This document shows, one piece after another, positions 43,360 to 52,202 of a stretch of 64,000 nucleotides of DNA. Where the stretch lies: assembly GCF_000299035.1 (NCBI RefSeq), contig NZ_JH921517.1:671317-735316 (forward strand), written 5' to 3'. The number at the start of each line of letters is the position of its first letter. Position 1 is the stretch's first letter. The notes under the pieces are model-generated. The model searched no databases, was not told the origin of the DNA, and saw only the letters and a list, made by a program, of their open reading frames with translations. Source of the stretch: Bacillus bingmayongensis (GTDB lineage Bacteria; Bacillota; Bacilli; Bacillales; Bacillaceae_G). The translations under genes and the position numbers were made by a program.

Positions 43360-43552
43360 AATGGAAAGTAAGTTTTGCATACAAGTGAGTGTTTAAAAGG
43401 AAGGATAAAGAGAGCTGAGCATTTCTAGGCAAAGAAGACGGAGTGTAGCTGGAACTTACACGAGGACTGATGACAAAATGAAAAATAGCGATTGCTATTT
43501 ATACCTGATTTTTTGAACATCTCCTACAAAAGTATAACGATGAGGTGAACAT
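43360..43552 (+). other. rbfA-truB gap with small hairpins
   Basis: In B. subtilis rbfA and truB are close together; here about 190 bases separate them. The gap holds two modest hairpins (GTGTAG/TTACAC near 43442-43461; AAATAGC/GCTATTT near 43483-43500) and a T6 run about 8 bases after the second. No open frame with a ribosome site is convincing. It could be a leader of truB or a small RNA; I cannot assign it. Confidence 0.4.
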
Positions 43553-44476
43553 ATGGAAGGCGTATTATTATTACATAAACCAAAAGGAATGACATCACAC
43601 GATTGTGTATTTAAGTTAAGAAAGATATTGCGTGAAAAAAGAATTGGCCATACAGGAACATTAGACCCGGATGTAACCGGAGTATTACCAATCTGTGTAG
43701 GGCGTGCAACAAAGATTGCGCAATTTTTAACAAGTGAAACAAAAACATATGAAGGTGAAGTTACACTAGGGTTTTCGACAACGACTGAAGATGCTTCTGG
43801 TGAAGTAGTGGAAAAGCAGGATGTAAATCGCGTAATTACACGTGCGGAAGTGGAATCTGTATTAGCAGAATTAACGGGTACAATTGAGCAAGTACCTCCC
43901 ATGTATTCAGCTGTAAAAGTAAACGGAAAGAAACTATATGAATATGCAAGAGCAGGAAAGGAAGTTGAACGCCCAGTTCGTACAATAACAATCCACGAAT
44001 TTGTGTTACTTGATAATCGTGAGGTATTTGAAGGAGAGAATGTTTCATTCCGTTTCCGAGTTACATGTAGCAAAGGAACGTATGTGAGAACACTAGCTGT
44101 TATGATCGGTGAAAAACTAGGATTCCCAGCACATATGTCACACCTTGTGCGAACAGCTTCAGGAGAATTTCTGCTGGAAGATTGCATATCATTTGAAGAA
44201 ATTGAAGAAAACATGCAAAATGGAACAGTAGAGTCTATTTTTATCTCAATTGATGAAGCGTTAAGTAAATTTCCGAAAATGATTGTAGATGAAAAACAAG
44301 CAGAAAAGATAAAAAATGGAATGTTTTTAAAGAACGAACTGCAAGTGACAGCGCCGTTTATTACAGTATTTGATAAGAACGAACATTGCTTAGCCATTTA
44401 TGAACATCATCCAAAACACCCTGGTATGTTAAAACCAATGAAAGTACTTGTGAATAATCAGGAACTAAAGCTATAA
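43553..44476 (+). CDS. truB: tRNA pseudouridine-55 synthase
   Basis: Enzyme that makes pseudouridine 55 in the T loop of all tRNAs, 307 residues. The catalytic aspartate is in GHTGTLDPDVTGVLPI near residue 40, with the N-terminal LLLHKPKGMTSHDCV. A C-terminal PUA-like domain follows. GAGGTGAA precedes the ATG. ribF follows after about 45 bases. Confidence 0.97.
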   Translation: MEGVLLLHKPKGMTSHDCVFKLRKILREKRIGHTGTLDPDVTGVLPICVGRATKIAQFLTSETKTYEGEVTLGFSTTTEDASGEVVEKQDVNRVITRAEVESVLAELTGTIEQVPPMYSAVKVNGKKLYEYARAGKEVERPVRTITIHEFVLLDNREVFEGENVSFRFRVTCSKGTYVRTLAVMIGEKLGFPAHMSHLVRTASGEFLLEDCISFEEIEENMQNGTVESIFISIDEALSKFPKMIVDEKQAEKIKNGMFLKNELQVTAPFITVFDKNEHCLAIYEHHPKHPGMLKPMKVLVNNQELKL

Positions 44477-44519
44477 TGAATTATTGGAAGGATTATTACA
44501 GAAAAAGGTGAATTCAAGC

Positions 44520-45491
44520 GTGAAACTCATTCATTTAACTCATCCACATGAACAAAATAAAATAGAATTACCACCTACTGTAATGGCATTAGGATTTTTT
44601 GATGGCATTCATTTAGGACATCAACGTGTGATTCGGACAGCAAAAAAAATAGCGGATGAAAGAGGATGTAAAAGTGCTGTCATAACGTTCCATCCACATC
44701 CATCTGTTGTGTTAGGGAAAAAGGAAGCGCATGTAGAGTATATTACACCACCGTGTATTAAAGAAAAAGTAATTGCAAGTTTAGGAATTGATATATTATA
44801 TGTGGTGAAATTCGATGAATCATTTGCTGGATTACTGCCACAACAGTTTGTAGATGAATATATTATTGGGCTAAATGTAAAGCATGTAGTAGCAGGCTTT
44901 GATTATTCATATGGACGTTTAGGAAAAGGGACGATGGAGACTTTACCATTTCATGCAAGAGGGGAGTTTACACAGACCGTGATTGAAAAAGTTGAATTTC
45001 AAGAAGAAAAAGTAAGTTCCACAGCATTACGAAAATTAATTCGAAATGGAGAGATGGAACAAATTCCATCTATTTTAGGTAGGGCTTATACAGTAGAAGG
45101 AACGGTTGTTCACGGGGATAAACGTGGACGTCAAATTGGTTTTCCGACAGCTAATGTAGCTTTAAGTGAGGAATATCTTTTGCCGCCTGTTGGTGTGTAT
45201 GCAGTAAGATTAAAAGTTCATGATGAGTGGCATGATGGCGTATGTAATATCGGTTATAAACCAACTTTTAAAGAAGATGAGCGCAAACTGTCTATTGAAG
45301 TGCATCTATTCCATTTCAATAAGGATATATATGATCAGGTTGTTACTGTTGAGTGGCATATGCGTATTCGAGAAGAGAAAAAGTTTAATGGCATTGATGA
45401 ATTAGTTGCTCAAATTGCAAAAGACAAAAAAACAGCACAAGAATATTTTAGCGCGGCAAAGAATATACTTGCTTTTTCAAATGAAAAGTAG
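44520..45491 (+). CDS. ribF: Bifunctional riboflavin kinase/FAD synthetase
   Basis: Two-domain enzyme turning riboflavin into FMN and then FAD, 323 residues. The N-terminal adenylyltransferase has LGFFDGIHLGHQRVI and TFHPHPSVVLG; the C-terminal flavokinase has GDKRGRQIGFPTANV. I chose GTG 44520 (MKLIHLTHP), 8 bases after AAGGTGA; the upstream open frame to 44484 has no ribosome site. Confidence 0.96.
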   Translation: MKLIHLTHPHEQNKIELPPTVMALGFFDGIHLGHQRVIRTAKKIADERGCKSAVITFHPHPSVVLGKKEAHVEYITPPCIKEKVIASLGIDILYVVKFDESFAGLLPQQFVDEYIIGLNVKHVVAGFDYSYGRLGKGTMETLPFHARGEFTQTVIEKVEFQEEKVSSTALRKLIRNGEMEQIPSILGRAYTVEGTVVHGDKRGRQIGFPTANVALSEEYLLPPVGVYAVRLKVHDEWHDGVCNIGYKPTFKEDERKLSIEVHLFHFNKDIYDQVVTVEWHMRIREEKKFNGIDELVAQIAKDKKTAQEYFSAAKNILAFSNEK

Positions 45492-45591
45492 TATTCTATG
45501 TTATGTACTTTATGACAACCATTGCTTGGCATTGCGACTCACCGACGCTTGCTAGGTAATTGGGGGTTTAATTATTAGGAGGTGAAATAGG
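45492..45591 (+). promoter_or_regulatory. rpsO leader region, possible S15 control site
   Basis: The 100 bases before rpsO are GC-richer in their middle (about 45525-45560) than nearby gaps and end in a strong AGGAGGTGA. Bacilli often regulate S15 through a leader structure; complementary segments are present but I cannot fold them reliably by eye. No clear promoter hexamers were found. Confidence 0.3.
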
Positions 45592-45861
45592 ATGGCTTTA
45601 ACACAAGAGCGTAAAAATGAAATCATTGCACAATTTAGAACTCATGAGACTGATACTGGTTCTCCAGAGGTTCAAATTGCTGTCCTAACAGAGCAAATTA
45701 ACACTCTAAATGAGCACTTACGTACTCACAAGAAAGATCATCATTCACGTCGTGGTCTATTAAAGATGGTTGGTAAACGTCGTAACTTACTTACTTACCT
45801 TCGTAATAGCGATATCACACGCTACCGTGAATTAATCACAAAGCTTGGCTTACGTCGATAG
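45592..45861 (+). CDS. rpsO: 30S ribosomal protein S15
   Basis: Primary 16S-binding protein S15, 89 residues, with the signature [19 protein letters not shown] and [19 protein letters not shown] (each in part). It has a strong AGGAGGTGA ribosome site and heavy codon bias. It precedes pnpA, the conserved rpsO-pnp order. Confidence 0.98.
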
Positions 45862-45865
45862 TCAA

Positions 45866-45892
45866 AGAAGCGGGAATATTCCCGCTTTTTTG
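45866..45892 (+). terminator. Terminator after rpsO
   Basis: The stem is a 20-base perfect palindrome (45868-45887) followed by T residues. It separates rpsO from pnpA, which has a 129-base leader. Confidence 0.9.
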
Positions 45893-46020
45893 TTAGGTAA
45901 AAATATATCTTCTACTCTTATAGCTTACTTAAATTTCGGTAATACTAGAGGAAGAATATTGTGATATATTATCCATTTACATAGAAGAATTGAATATTTT
46001 AAATTGAGAGGGGTACTTAA

Positions 46021-48174
46021 ATGAGTCAAGAAAAGCAAGTCTTCTCGATAGATTTAGCTGGTCGTCAGCTAACAATTGAAACAGGCCAGCTTGCAAAACA
46101 AGCAAACGGGGCAGTGTTAGTAAGATATGGCGACACAGCAGTTCTATCTACAGCAACTGCATCAAAAGAGCCAAAAAATGTAGATTTCTTCCCACTTACA
46201 GTAAACTATGAAGAACGTTTATATGCAGTCGGAAAAATCCCAGGCGGCTTTATTAAACGTGAAGGTCGTCCAAGTGAAAAAGCAATTTTAGCAAGTCGCT
46301 TAATTGACCGACCAATTCGTCCACTTTTCGCAGACGGATTCCGTAATGAAGTGCAAGTTGTCAGCATCGTTATGAGTGTTGACCAAGATTGTTCTTCTGA
46401 GATGGCAGCTATGCTTGGTTCTTCATTAGCGTTATCGATTTCAGATATTCCATTTGAAGGCCCAATTGCTGGTGCAACAGTTGGTCGTATCGACGGCGAA
46501 TTCGTTATTAACCCAACAGTAGAACAACAGGAGCAAAGTGATATTCACCTTGTTGTAGCTGGGACAAAAGATGCAATCAACATGGTAGAAGCAGGTGCAG
46601 ATCAAGTACCTGAAGAAACAATGTTAGAAGCAATTATGTTCGGTCATGAAGAAATTAAACGTCTAATTGCTTTCCAAGAAGAGATTGTACAAGCTGTTGG
46701 AAAAGAAAAGACAGAAGTGCAGCTATATGAAGTTGATGCTGATCTTGATCAAGCTATTCGTGAAATGGCAGAGAAAGATATGCATGCTGCAATTCAAGTA
46801 CATGAAAAACACGCGCGTGAAGATGCGATTAATGAAGTGAAAAAACGTGTAATTGAGCATTACGAAGCGCAAGAAGTTGATGCTGAAACATTAGGACAAG
46901 TAAATGAGATTTTATATAAAATTGTAAAAGAAGAAGTACGTCGTCTTATTACAGTTGAAAAAATTCGCCCAGATGGACGTAAAGGTGATGAAATTCGTCC
47001 TTTATCATCAGAGGTAGGTATTTTATCTCGTACGCACGGTTCTGGTTTATTCACACGAGGACAAACACAAGCACTAAGTATTTGTACATTAGGTGCATTA
47101 GGTGATGTGCAAATTTTAGATGGCCTTGGTGTAGAAGAATCAAAACGCTTTATGCACCATTACAATTTCCCATCATTTAGTGTTGGTGAAACAAGACCAA
47201 TGCGTGGACCAGGTCGTCGTGAAATCGGCCATGGTGCATTAGGTGAGCGTGCACTTGAACCAGTTATTCCATCTGAACAAGACTTCCCGTACACAGTTCG
47301 TCTTGTATCAGAAGTATTAGAGTCGAACGGTTCTACTTCACAAGCAAGTATTTGCGGTAGTACATTAGCGATGATGGATGCAGGTGTTCCACTGAAAGCG
47401 CCAGTTGCTGGTATCGCAATGGGTCTAGTGAAGTCTGGTGAGCACTACACAATTTTAACTGATATCCAAGGTATGGAAGATCACTTAGGTGATATGGACT
47501 TTAAAGTAGCAGGTACAGCACAAGGAGTAACTGCATTACAAATGGACATTAAAATTGCTGGTTTATCTCGTGAAATTTTAGAAGAAGCATTGCAACAAGC
47601 GAAAGTTGGTCGCATGCACATTCTAGATCATATGTTATCTGCTATTGCTGAGCCTCGTAAAGAGCTATCTGAATATGCTCCGAAGATCATTACAATGACA
47701 ATTAATCCGGACAAAATCCGTGATGTTATTGGGCCAAGTGGCAAACAAATTAACAAGATTATTGAAGAAACTGGCGTGAAAATTGATATCGAGCAAGATG
47801 GTACAGTCTTTATTTCATCTATTGATCAAGAGATGAATGAAAAGGCGAAGAAAATCATCGAAGATATCGTTCGTGAAGTACAGGTAGGCGAGGTTTACTT
47901 AGGAAAAGTAAAACGCGTTGAAAAATTCGGTGCTTTCGTTGGATTATTCAGTGGTAAAGATGGTCTTGTTCATATTTCTGAGCTTGCACTTGAACGTGTA
48001 GGTAAAGTAGAAGACGTTGTGAAAGTCGGTGACGAGATTTCAGTAAAAGTTATCGAGATTGACAAACAAGGTCGTGTAAACTTGTCTAGAAAAGTATTGC
48101 TAAAAGAAGAGCAAGAAAAAGAAGCAGCAAAAGAAGAAGCTACAAAACAAGAAAATACACAAGAACAAAATTAA
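46021..48174 (+). CDS. pnpA: Polynucleotide phosphorylase
   Basis: Phosphorolytic 3'-5' exoribonuclease, the main 3' mRNA decay enzyme of bacilli, 717 residues. Two RNase PH-like domains flank a helical linker (about residues 235-310); the second holds the catalytic region with [23 protein letters not shown] (in parts). A KH domain ([15 protein letters not shown], near 570) and an S1 domain (about 620-690) follow, with a charged tail. GAGAGGGG precedes the ATG. Confidence 0.98.
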   Translation: MSQEKQVFSIDLAGRQLTIETGQLAKQANGAVLVRYGDTAVLSTATASKEPKNVDFFPLTVNYEERLYAVGKIPGGFIKREGRPSEKAILASRLIDRPIRPLFADGFRNEVQVVSIVMSVDQDCSSEMAAMLGSSLALSISDIPFEGPIAGATVGRIDGEFVINPTVEQQEQSDIHLVVAGTKDAINMVEAGADQVPEETMLEAIMFGHEEIKRLIAFQEEIVQAVGKEKTEVQLYEVDADLDQAIREMAEKDMHAAIQVHEKHAREDAINEVKKRVIEHYEAQEVDAETLGQVNEILYKIVKEEVRRLITVEKIRPDGRKGDEIRPLSSEVGILSRTHGSGLFTRGQTQALSICTLGALGDVQILDGLGVEESKRFMHHYNFPSFSVGETRPMRGPGRREIGHGALGERALEPVIPSEQDFPYTVRLVSEVLESNGSTSQASICGSTLAMMDAGVPLKAPVAGIAMGLVKSGEHYTILTDIQGMEDHLGDMDFKVAGTAQGVTALQMDIKIAGLSREILEEALQQAKVGRMHILDHMLSAIAEPRKELSEYAPKIITMTINPDKIRDVIGPSGKQINKIIEETGVKIDIEQDGTVFISSIDQEMNEKAKKIIEDIVREVQVGEVYLGKVKRVEKFGAFVGLFSGKDGLVHISELALERVGKVEDVVKVGDEISVKVIEIDKQGRVNLSRKVLLKEEQEKEAAKEEATKQENTQEQN

Positions 48175-48176
48175 GT

Positions 48177-48205
48177 AAAAAAGCCAGGATTTCTGGCTTT
48201 TTTTT
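48177..48205 (+). terminator. Terminator after pnpA
   Basis: An 11-bp stem (48177-48187 with 48193-48203) and a long T run. Confidence 0.9.
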
Positions 48206-48336
48206 GTTAAATAAAATATATTTGATGCATAGATTTTTATTGATGAAAAGGTATAGTTTTTATGATAACGCTCAAATTAACAAGGATAATAAGAAAATGG
48301 ATTTTTCTTATTCGTATAGTTAATGGGAGGGTTTGT

Positions 48337-49236
48337 ATGAGAACTCGTATAGTTATATTCATATCTGTATTCTTTCTTTGTATAGGTTTATGCTCATATT
48401 CAGCGCTAGCAAATGATGATCTTTATGAAGAAATTCAGAAACAAGCGAAACAATATTCAATTGCCGCGCAAAATGCGATAATTGATAAGATTTGGAAAGC
48501 TACGCCAGGGTATAATGGTAAAGAGGTTGATATTGAAGCGTCATATAATAACATGAAGAAAATAGGAAAATTTGATGAGAAGCATTTTGTATATCGGGAA
48601 GTTTCACCAAGCGTGCATTTAGAAGATTTATCACCTTCTCCTATTTATCGTGGTCATCCACATAAAAAAATGGTAGGATTAACGATAAATGTGGCGTGGG
48701 GAAATGAGTATCTTCCACGTATATTAGAAACATTGAAAAAGCACGATGTAAAGGCAACGTTTTTTTTAGAAGGACGCTGGGTAAAAGAAAATTTAAGATT
48801 TGCAAAAATGATCGTAGATGCAAAGCAAGAAGTAGGAAATCATTCTTATACGCATCCAGATATGAAAACGCTGTCTAAAATTCAGATACTAGAACAATTA
48901 CAAAAGACAAATCAAATTATTGAGGCAGCTACAAATCAAAAAGTACGATGGTTTGCACCACCAAGTGGAAGTTTCCGTGATGAAGTTGTAGAGGTGGCGG
49001 ATGGATTAAAGATGGGGACTATTATGTGGACAGTTGATACAATCGATTGGAAACGCCCAGAGCCTGAAGTGATTCTCCAGCGTGTGATGGGGAAAGTGCA
49101 CCCGGGTGCAATTGTATTGATGCATCCGACATCTCCAACAGCTGAGGCGCTAGATACGATGATTTCGCAGTTGAAAAAACAAGGGTATAAAGTAGGCAAT
49201 GTTACAGAATTATTAGATGAAAAACGCATTGATTAA
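48337..49236 (+). CDS. ylxY: YlxY-type polysaccharide deacetylase homologue, likely inactive
   Basis: Secreted or membrane-anchored protein, 299 residues, with a signal segment at residues 1-25 (AxA-like ending SALA). The C-terminal 190 residues form a carbohydrate esterase 4 (NodB) domain. Key positions differ from active enzymes: the TFDDG motif reads TINVA (Asn118 and Val119 replace the catalytic base and a metal ligand), and the RxPY motif reads FAPPSG. The metal histidines His169 and His173 (NHSYTHP) remain. It is annotated as a sporulation-associated family member beside pnpA in bacilli. ATG 48337 follows GGGAGGG. Loss of hydrolase activity is an inference. Confidence 0.9.
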   Translation: MRTRIVIFISVFFLCIGLCSYSALANDDLYEEIQKQAKQYSIAAQNAIIDKIWKATPGYNGKEVDIEASYNNMKKIGKFDEKHFVYREVSPSVHLEDLSPSPIYRGHPHKKMVGLTINVAWGNEYLPRILETLKKHDVKATFFLEGRWVKENLRFAKMIVDAKQEVGNHSYTHPDMKTLSKIQILEQLQKTNQIIEAATNQKVRWFAPPSGSFRDEVVEVADGLKMGTIMWTVDTIDWKRPEPEVILQRVMGKVHPGAIVLMHPTSPTAEALDTMISQLKKQGYKVGNVTELLDEKRID

Positions 49237-49322
49237 ATACATTTGCATGACATTCATGTTCAAACTTGTTATCATTAAATAATAGCAATAATTTAGAGAA
49301 ACTGGCATTAGGAGGAAAGTTT

Positions 49323-50561
49323 TTGATTAAAAAATATACTTGTAAAAATGGTGTAAGAATCGTTATGGAGAATATACCAACTGTTCGTTCTGTTGCAATT
49401 GGTATATGGATTCATGCAGGTTCAAGAAATGAAAATGAAAAGAACAATGGAGTTTCGCACTTTTTAGAGCACATGTTTTTTAAGGGGACAGAGACGCGTA
49501 GTGCGAGAGAAATTGCAGAGTCATTTGATAGCATTGGTGGTCAAGTGAATGCATTTACTTCAAAAGAATACACGTGCTACTATGCAAAGGTACTTGATGA
49601 GCATGCAAAGTATGCGCTTGATGTATTAGCTGATATGTTCTTTAACTCCACATTTGATGAAGAAGAATTGAAAAAAGAGAAGAATGTTGTATTTGAAGAA
49701 ATTAAAATGTACGAGGACACACCAGATGATATCGTACATGACATGTTAACGAAAGCGACATATGAAACGCATCCGCTTGGATACCCAATTTTAGGTACAG
49801 AAGAAACGCTTGAAACATTTACAGGTGATACACTGCGTCAATATATAAAAGATCATTATACACCTGAAAATGTTGTAGTTTCGATTGCTGGAAATATTGA
49901 TGAAACATTTGTCCAAACAGTGGAACAATATTTTGGTAACTACGAAGGAACAACAAATCGTGAACAAGTACATAGCCCGATTTTTCATTTTAATAAAGTG
50001 GCCCGCAAAAAGGAAACAGAACAAGCTCATTTATGTTTAGGATTCAAAGGCTTGCAAATGGGTCATGATGATATTTATAACTTAATTGTATTAAATAATG
50101 TATTAGGTGGTAGCATGAGTAGCCGTCTGTTCCAAGAAGTACGTGAACAACGTGGTTTAGCATATTCAGTGTTCTCTTATCATTCTTCTTATGAAGATAC
50201 TGGAATGCTAACACTTTATGGTGGTACAGGAAGTCAACAGTTAGATACGCTGTATGATACGATGCAAGAAACGTTAGAAACATTAAAGAATACTGGTATT
50301 ACAGATAAAGAACTTGTGAATAGTAAAGAGCAGCTTAAAGGAAATCTGATGTTAAGTTTAGAAAGTACGAATAGTCGTATGAGCCGTAATGGTAAAAATG
50401 AATTACTTCTTAGAAAGCATCGTTCTCTTGATGAAATTATTGAGAGTGTAAATAGTGTTACGAAATCAGATGTAGATTTACTGATTCGCAATATGTTTAC
50501 AAATGAATTTTCTGCAGCGCTTATTAGCCCGAATGGAGAGCTTCCAAAAGGAATGAAATAA
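49323..50561 (+). CDS. mlpA: M16-family zinc protease MlpA
   Basis: Processing-peptidase-like metalloprotease (YmxG), 412 residues. The inverted zinc motif HFLEH is at residues 46-50, with a downstream glutamate in VVFEEIKMYEDTPDD. The second, inactive M16 half follows. In B. subtilis the gene was named for a mitochondrial-processing-like protease. The start is TTG 49323, 7 bases after AGGAGG; a longer frame to 49266 has no ribosome site. Confidence 0.95.
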   Translation: MIKKYTCKNGVRIVMENIPTVRSVAIGIWIHAGSRNENEKNNGVSHFLEHMFFKGTETRSAREIAESFDSIGGQVNAFTSKEYTCYYAKVLDEHAKYALDVLADMFFNSTFDEEELKKEKNVVFEEIKMYEDTPDDIVHDMLTKATYETHPLGYPILGTEETLETFTGDTLRQYIKDHYTPENVVVSIAGNIDETFVQTVEQYFGNYEGTTNREQVHSPIFHFNKVARKKETEQAHLCLGFKGLQMGHDDIYNLIVLNNVLGGSMSSRLFQEVREQRGLAYSVFSYHSSYEDTGMLTLYGGTGSQQLDTLYDTMQETLETLKNTGITDKELVNSKEQLKGNLMLSLESTNSRMSRNGKNELLLRKHRSLDEIIESVNSVTKSDVDLLIRNMFTNEFSAALISPNGELPKGMK

Positions 50562-50566
50562 GGAAA

Positions 50567-50602
50567 AAAACCGTATCTCTTACGAAGAGATGCGTTTTTT
50601 TT
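50567..50602 (+). terminator. Terminator after mlpA
   Basis: A 10-bp stem with one G-U pair (50572-50581 with 50585-50594), A-rich before and T8 after. Confidence 0.85.
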
Positions 50603-50749
50603 ATGTATTAAGCTTTTATAATGAGTTTTTGAGTGGTAGAGAGAGGAGTTCATTTTTTTGGTATTTTTTAGAGACATGTAGAATACGTACTTATTATAGG
50701 ATAGATTTGAGGATATTGCATGGAAGATGCTTGTAAAGGAGAGGGGCAT

Positions 50750-51001
50750 ATGCGTTTAAGTGAATTAAGTGGAAAAGAAATTGTGGACTTAGAGCGGGCA
50801 GAAAAAATGGGGGTTTTAGGTCACGCTGATTTAGAAATTAATGAAAAGGACGGTAAGATCCAAGCTCTCATCATACCAGTTGGAAAATGGGGTGGATTTA
50901 AAAGGGAACAGCAGGAGGTACGTGTAGAATGGAACCGTATTAAAAAGGTCGGCCATGATATGATTATTTTTGACCTTGCAAACCACTCAGGCTCACAGTG
51001 A
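50750..51001 (+). CDS. ymxH: YlmC/YmxH-family PRC-barrel protein
   Basis: An 83-residue protein with a PRC-barrel fold (MRLSELSGKEIVDLERAEKMG, IPVGKWGGFKREQQEVRV in part). The family is confined to spore-forming Firmicutes and is often found beside sporulation genes; its function is unknown. ATG 50750 follows AAAGGAGAGGGG. It stands alone between terminators, upstream of the dpa operon. Confidence 0.92.
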   Translation: MRLSELSGKEIVDLERAEKMGVLGHADLEINEKDGKIQALIIPVGKWGGFKREQQEVRVEWNRIKKVGHDMIIFDLANHSGSQ

Positions 51002-51028
51002 AAGATAACCATTTCGGTTGTCTTTTTT
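51001..51028 (+). terminator. Terminator after ymxH
   Basis: A 10-bp stem with one G-U pair (51001-51010 with 51016-51025) and T7, starting at the last base of the stop codon. Confidence 0.85.
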
Positions 51029-51036
51029 TATTTTAT

Positions 51037-51168
51037 TCTCCTATTTGCGGACAGTAATACTTCACCTCAAAACTCAGTAAAAACATAGGAATTAGGTGGG
51101 AGATAAACGGTCTGTAAAAGCCTGATTAGTGAGGGCAAAAGTCTCCTTCAAACTGATTAAAGTTTCAC
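51037..51168 (+). repeat. Diverged bcr1 element
   Basis: This 132-base stretch is similar to the element at 56480-56623 in the same orientation. Shared blocks include CTATTTGCGG at the left end, CACCTCAA, a TTAGGTGGG block, TAAAAGCC and the right end CTGATTAAAGTTTCAC. It is flanked by TTTAT (51032-51036) and TATAT (51169-51173), a 4-of-5 match to a target duplication. It lies directly behind the ymxH terminator and just before the dpaA promoter region. Confidence 0.75.
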
Positions 51169-51206
51169 TATATGCTTAGAAATATTGGATGCTTTTGTTT
51201 TTCAAT

Positions 51207-51235
51207 CACCTCTAACTCGTACGGCACATATGATG
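51207..51235 (+). promoter_or_regulatory. Possible sigma-K promoter of dpaAB
   Basis: CACC (51207-51210), a 16-base spacer and CATATGATG (51227-51235) resemble the sigma-K pattern (AC, about 16 bases, CATANNNTA), with one mismatch. Dipicolinate synthase is known to be made in the mother cell under sigma-K. Confidence 0.45.
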
Positions 51236-51299
51236 TGGAGGAAAAAGAAAAAGTAGGCACTTTTCTTATAAATGAAAGAAAAAGAAGGTGAAGTAGGGA

Positions 51300-52202
51300 A
51301 TGTTGACTGAGATGCACATTGCTGTCATAGGAGGAGATGCAAGGCAGCTAGAAGTGATTCGTAAGTTGGTTGAACTTGATGCGAAACTTTCATTAGTAGG
51401 ATTTGATCAACTGGATCATGGTTTTACAGGGGCAGCAAAAGAGAGTATGCAAAATCTAGATTTCACTTCTTTAGATGCAATTATTTTGCCGGTAGCAGGA
51501 ACAAATGCAAAAGGAGAAGTAGATACTATTTTTTCAAATGAAAAAGTTGCACTTACGAAAGAACAGATTGAAAAAACACCAGCAAACTTTACTATATATT
51601 CAGGAATTGGTACACCGTATTTAGAAAGTATTGTGTCTACCACAAATCGAAAACTTGTGAAACTATTCGATCGTGACGATGTGGCGATCTACAATTCTAT
51701 TCCAACGGTAGAAGGAACATTAATGATGGTTATTCAACATACAGATTATACAATTCACGGTTCGAATGTAATAGTTTTAGGATTTGGTAGAACAGGAATG
51801 AGTGTAGCGAGAGCTTTTCAATCATTAGGAGCTCATGTCAAAGTAGGAGCACGACGTTCAGAACATATCGCTCGTATTTCGGAAATGATGTTCTCTCCTT
51901 TTTATATGCAGGATATTGAGAAAGAAGTAAGTGATGTTGATATTGTCATTAATACGATTCCACACCTCGTTGTAACGGCTAGTGTTATTTCGCGGATGCC
52001 AGCTCATACATTGATCATTGATTTGGCTTCTAAGCCTGGTGGTACGGATTTTCGTTATGCAGAGAAGCGGGGGATAAAAGCCTTGTTGGCACCCGGTCTT
52101 CCAGGGATTGTTGCCCCAAAAACAGCAGGACAAATTTTAGCGAATGTTCTTTCTCAGTTATTAACAGCAGATATGATTGCAAAGGAGGAGAATGGAAAAT
52201 GA
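51300..52202 (+). CDS. dpaA: Dipicolinate synthase subunit A
   Basis: Dehydrogenase-like subunit (SpoVFA) of the enzyme that oxidises dihydrodipicolinate to dipicolinic acid, the spore-core chelator; 300 residues. The N-terminal block IAVIGGDARQLEVIRKL and the NAD-binding GFGRTGMSVARAF are typical, and LLAPGLPGIVAPKTAG near the end is diagnostic. AAGGTGAAG precedes the ATG. Its end overlaps dpaB by 4 bases. It is expected in the mother cell late in sporulation. Confidence 0.97.
   Translation: MLTEMHIAVIGGDARQLEVIRKLVELDAKLSLVGFDQLDHGFTGAAKESMQNLDFTSLDAIILPVAGTNAKGEVDTIFSNEKVALTKEQIEKTPANFTIYSGIGTPYLESIVSTTNRKLVKLFDRDDVAIYNSIPTVEGTLMMVIQHTDYTIHGSNVIVLGFGRTGMSVARAFQSLGAHVKVGARRSEHIARISEMMFSPFYMQDIEKEVSDVDIVINTIPHLVVTASVISRMPAHTLIIDLASKPGGTDFRYAEKRGIKALLAPGLPGIVAPKTAGQILANVLSQLLTADMIAKEENGK

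Noticed and set aside
43468-43505. Hammerhead-like core (CTGATGA followed by GAAA and a short stem)
   Set aside because: There is no room for stem II between the two core segments and stem I strands do not pair, so a hammerhead ribozyme cannot form.
43495-44397. 300-residue open frame on the minus strand
   Set aside because: It is antisense to truB, has no ribosome site and a composition unlike real proteins; truB is well supported.
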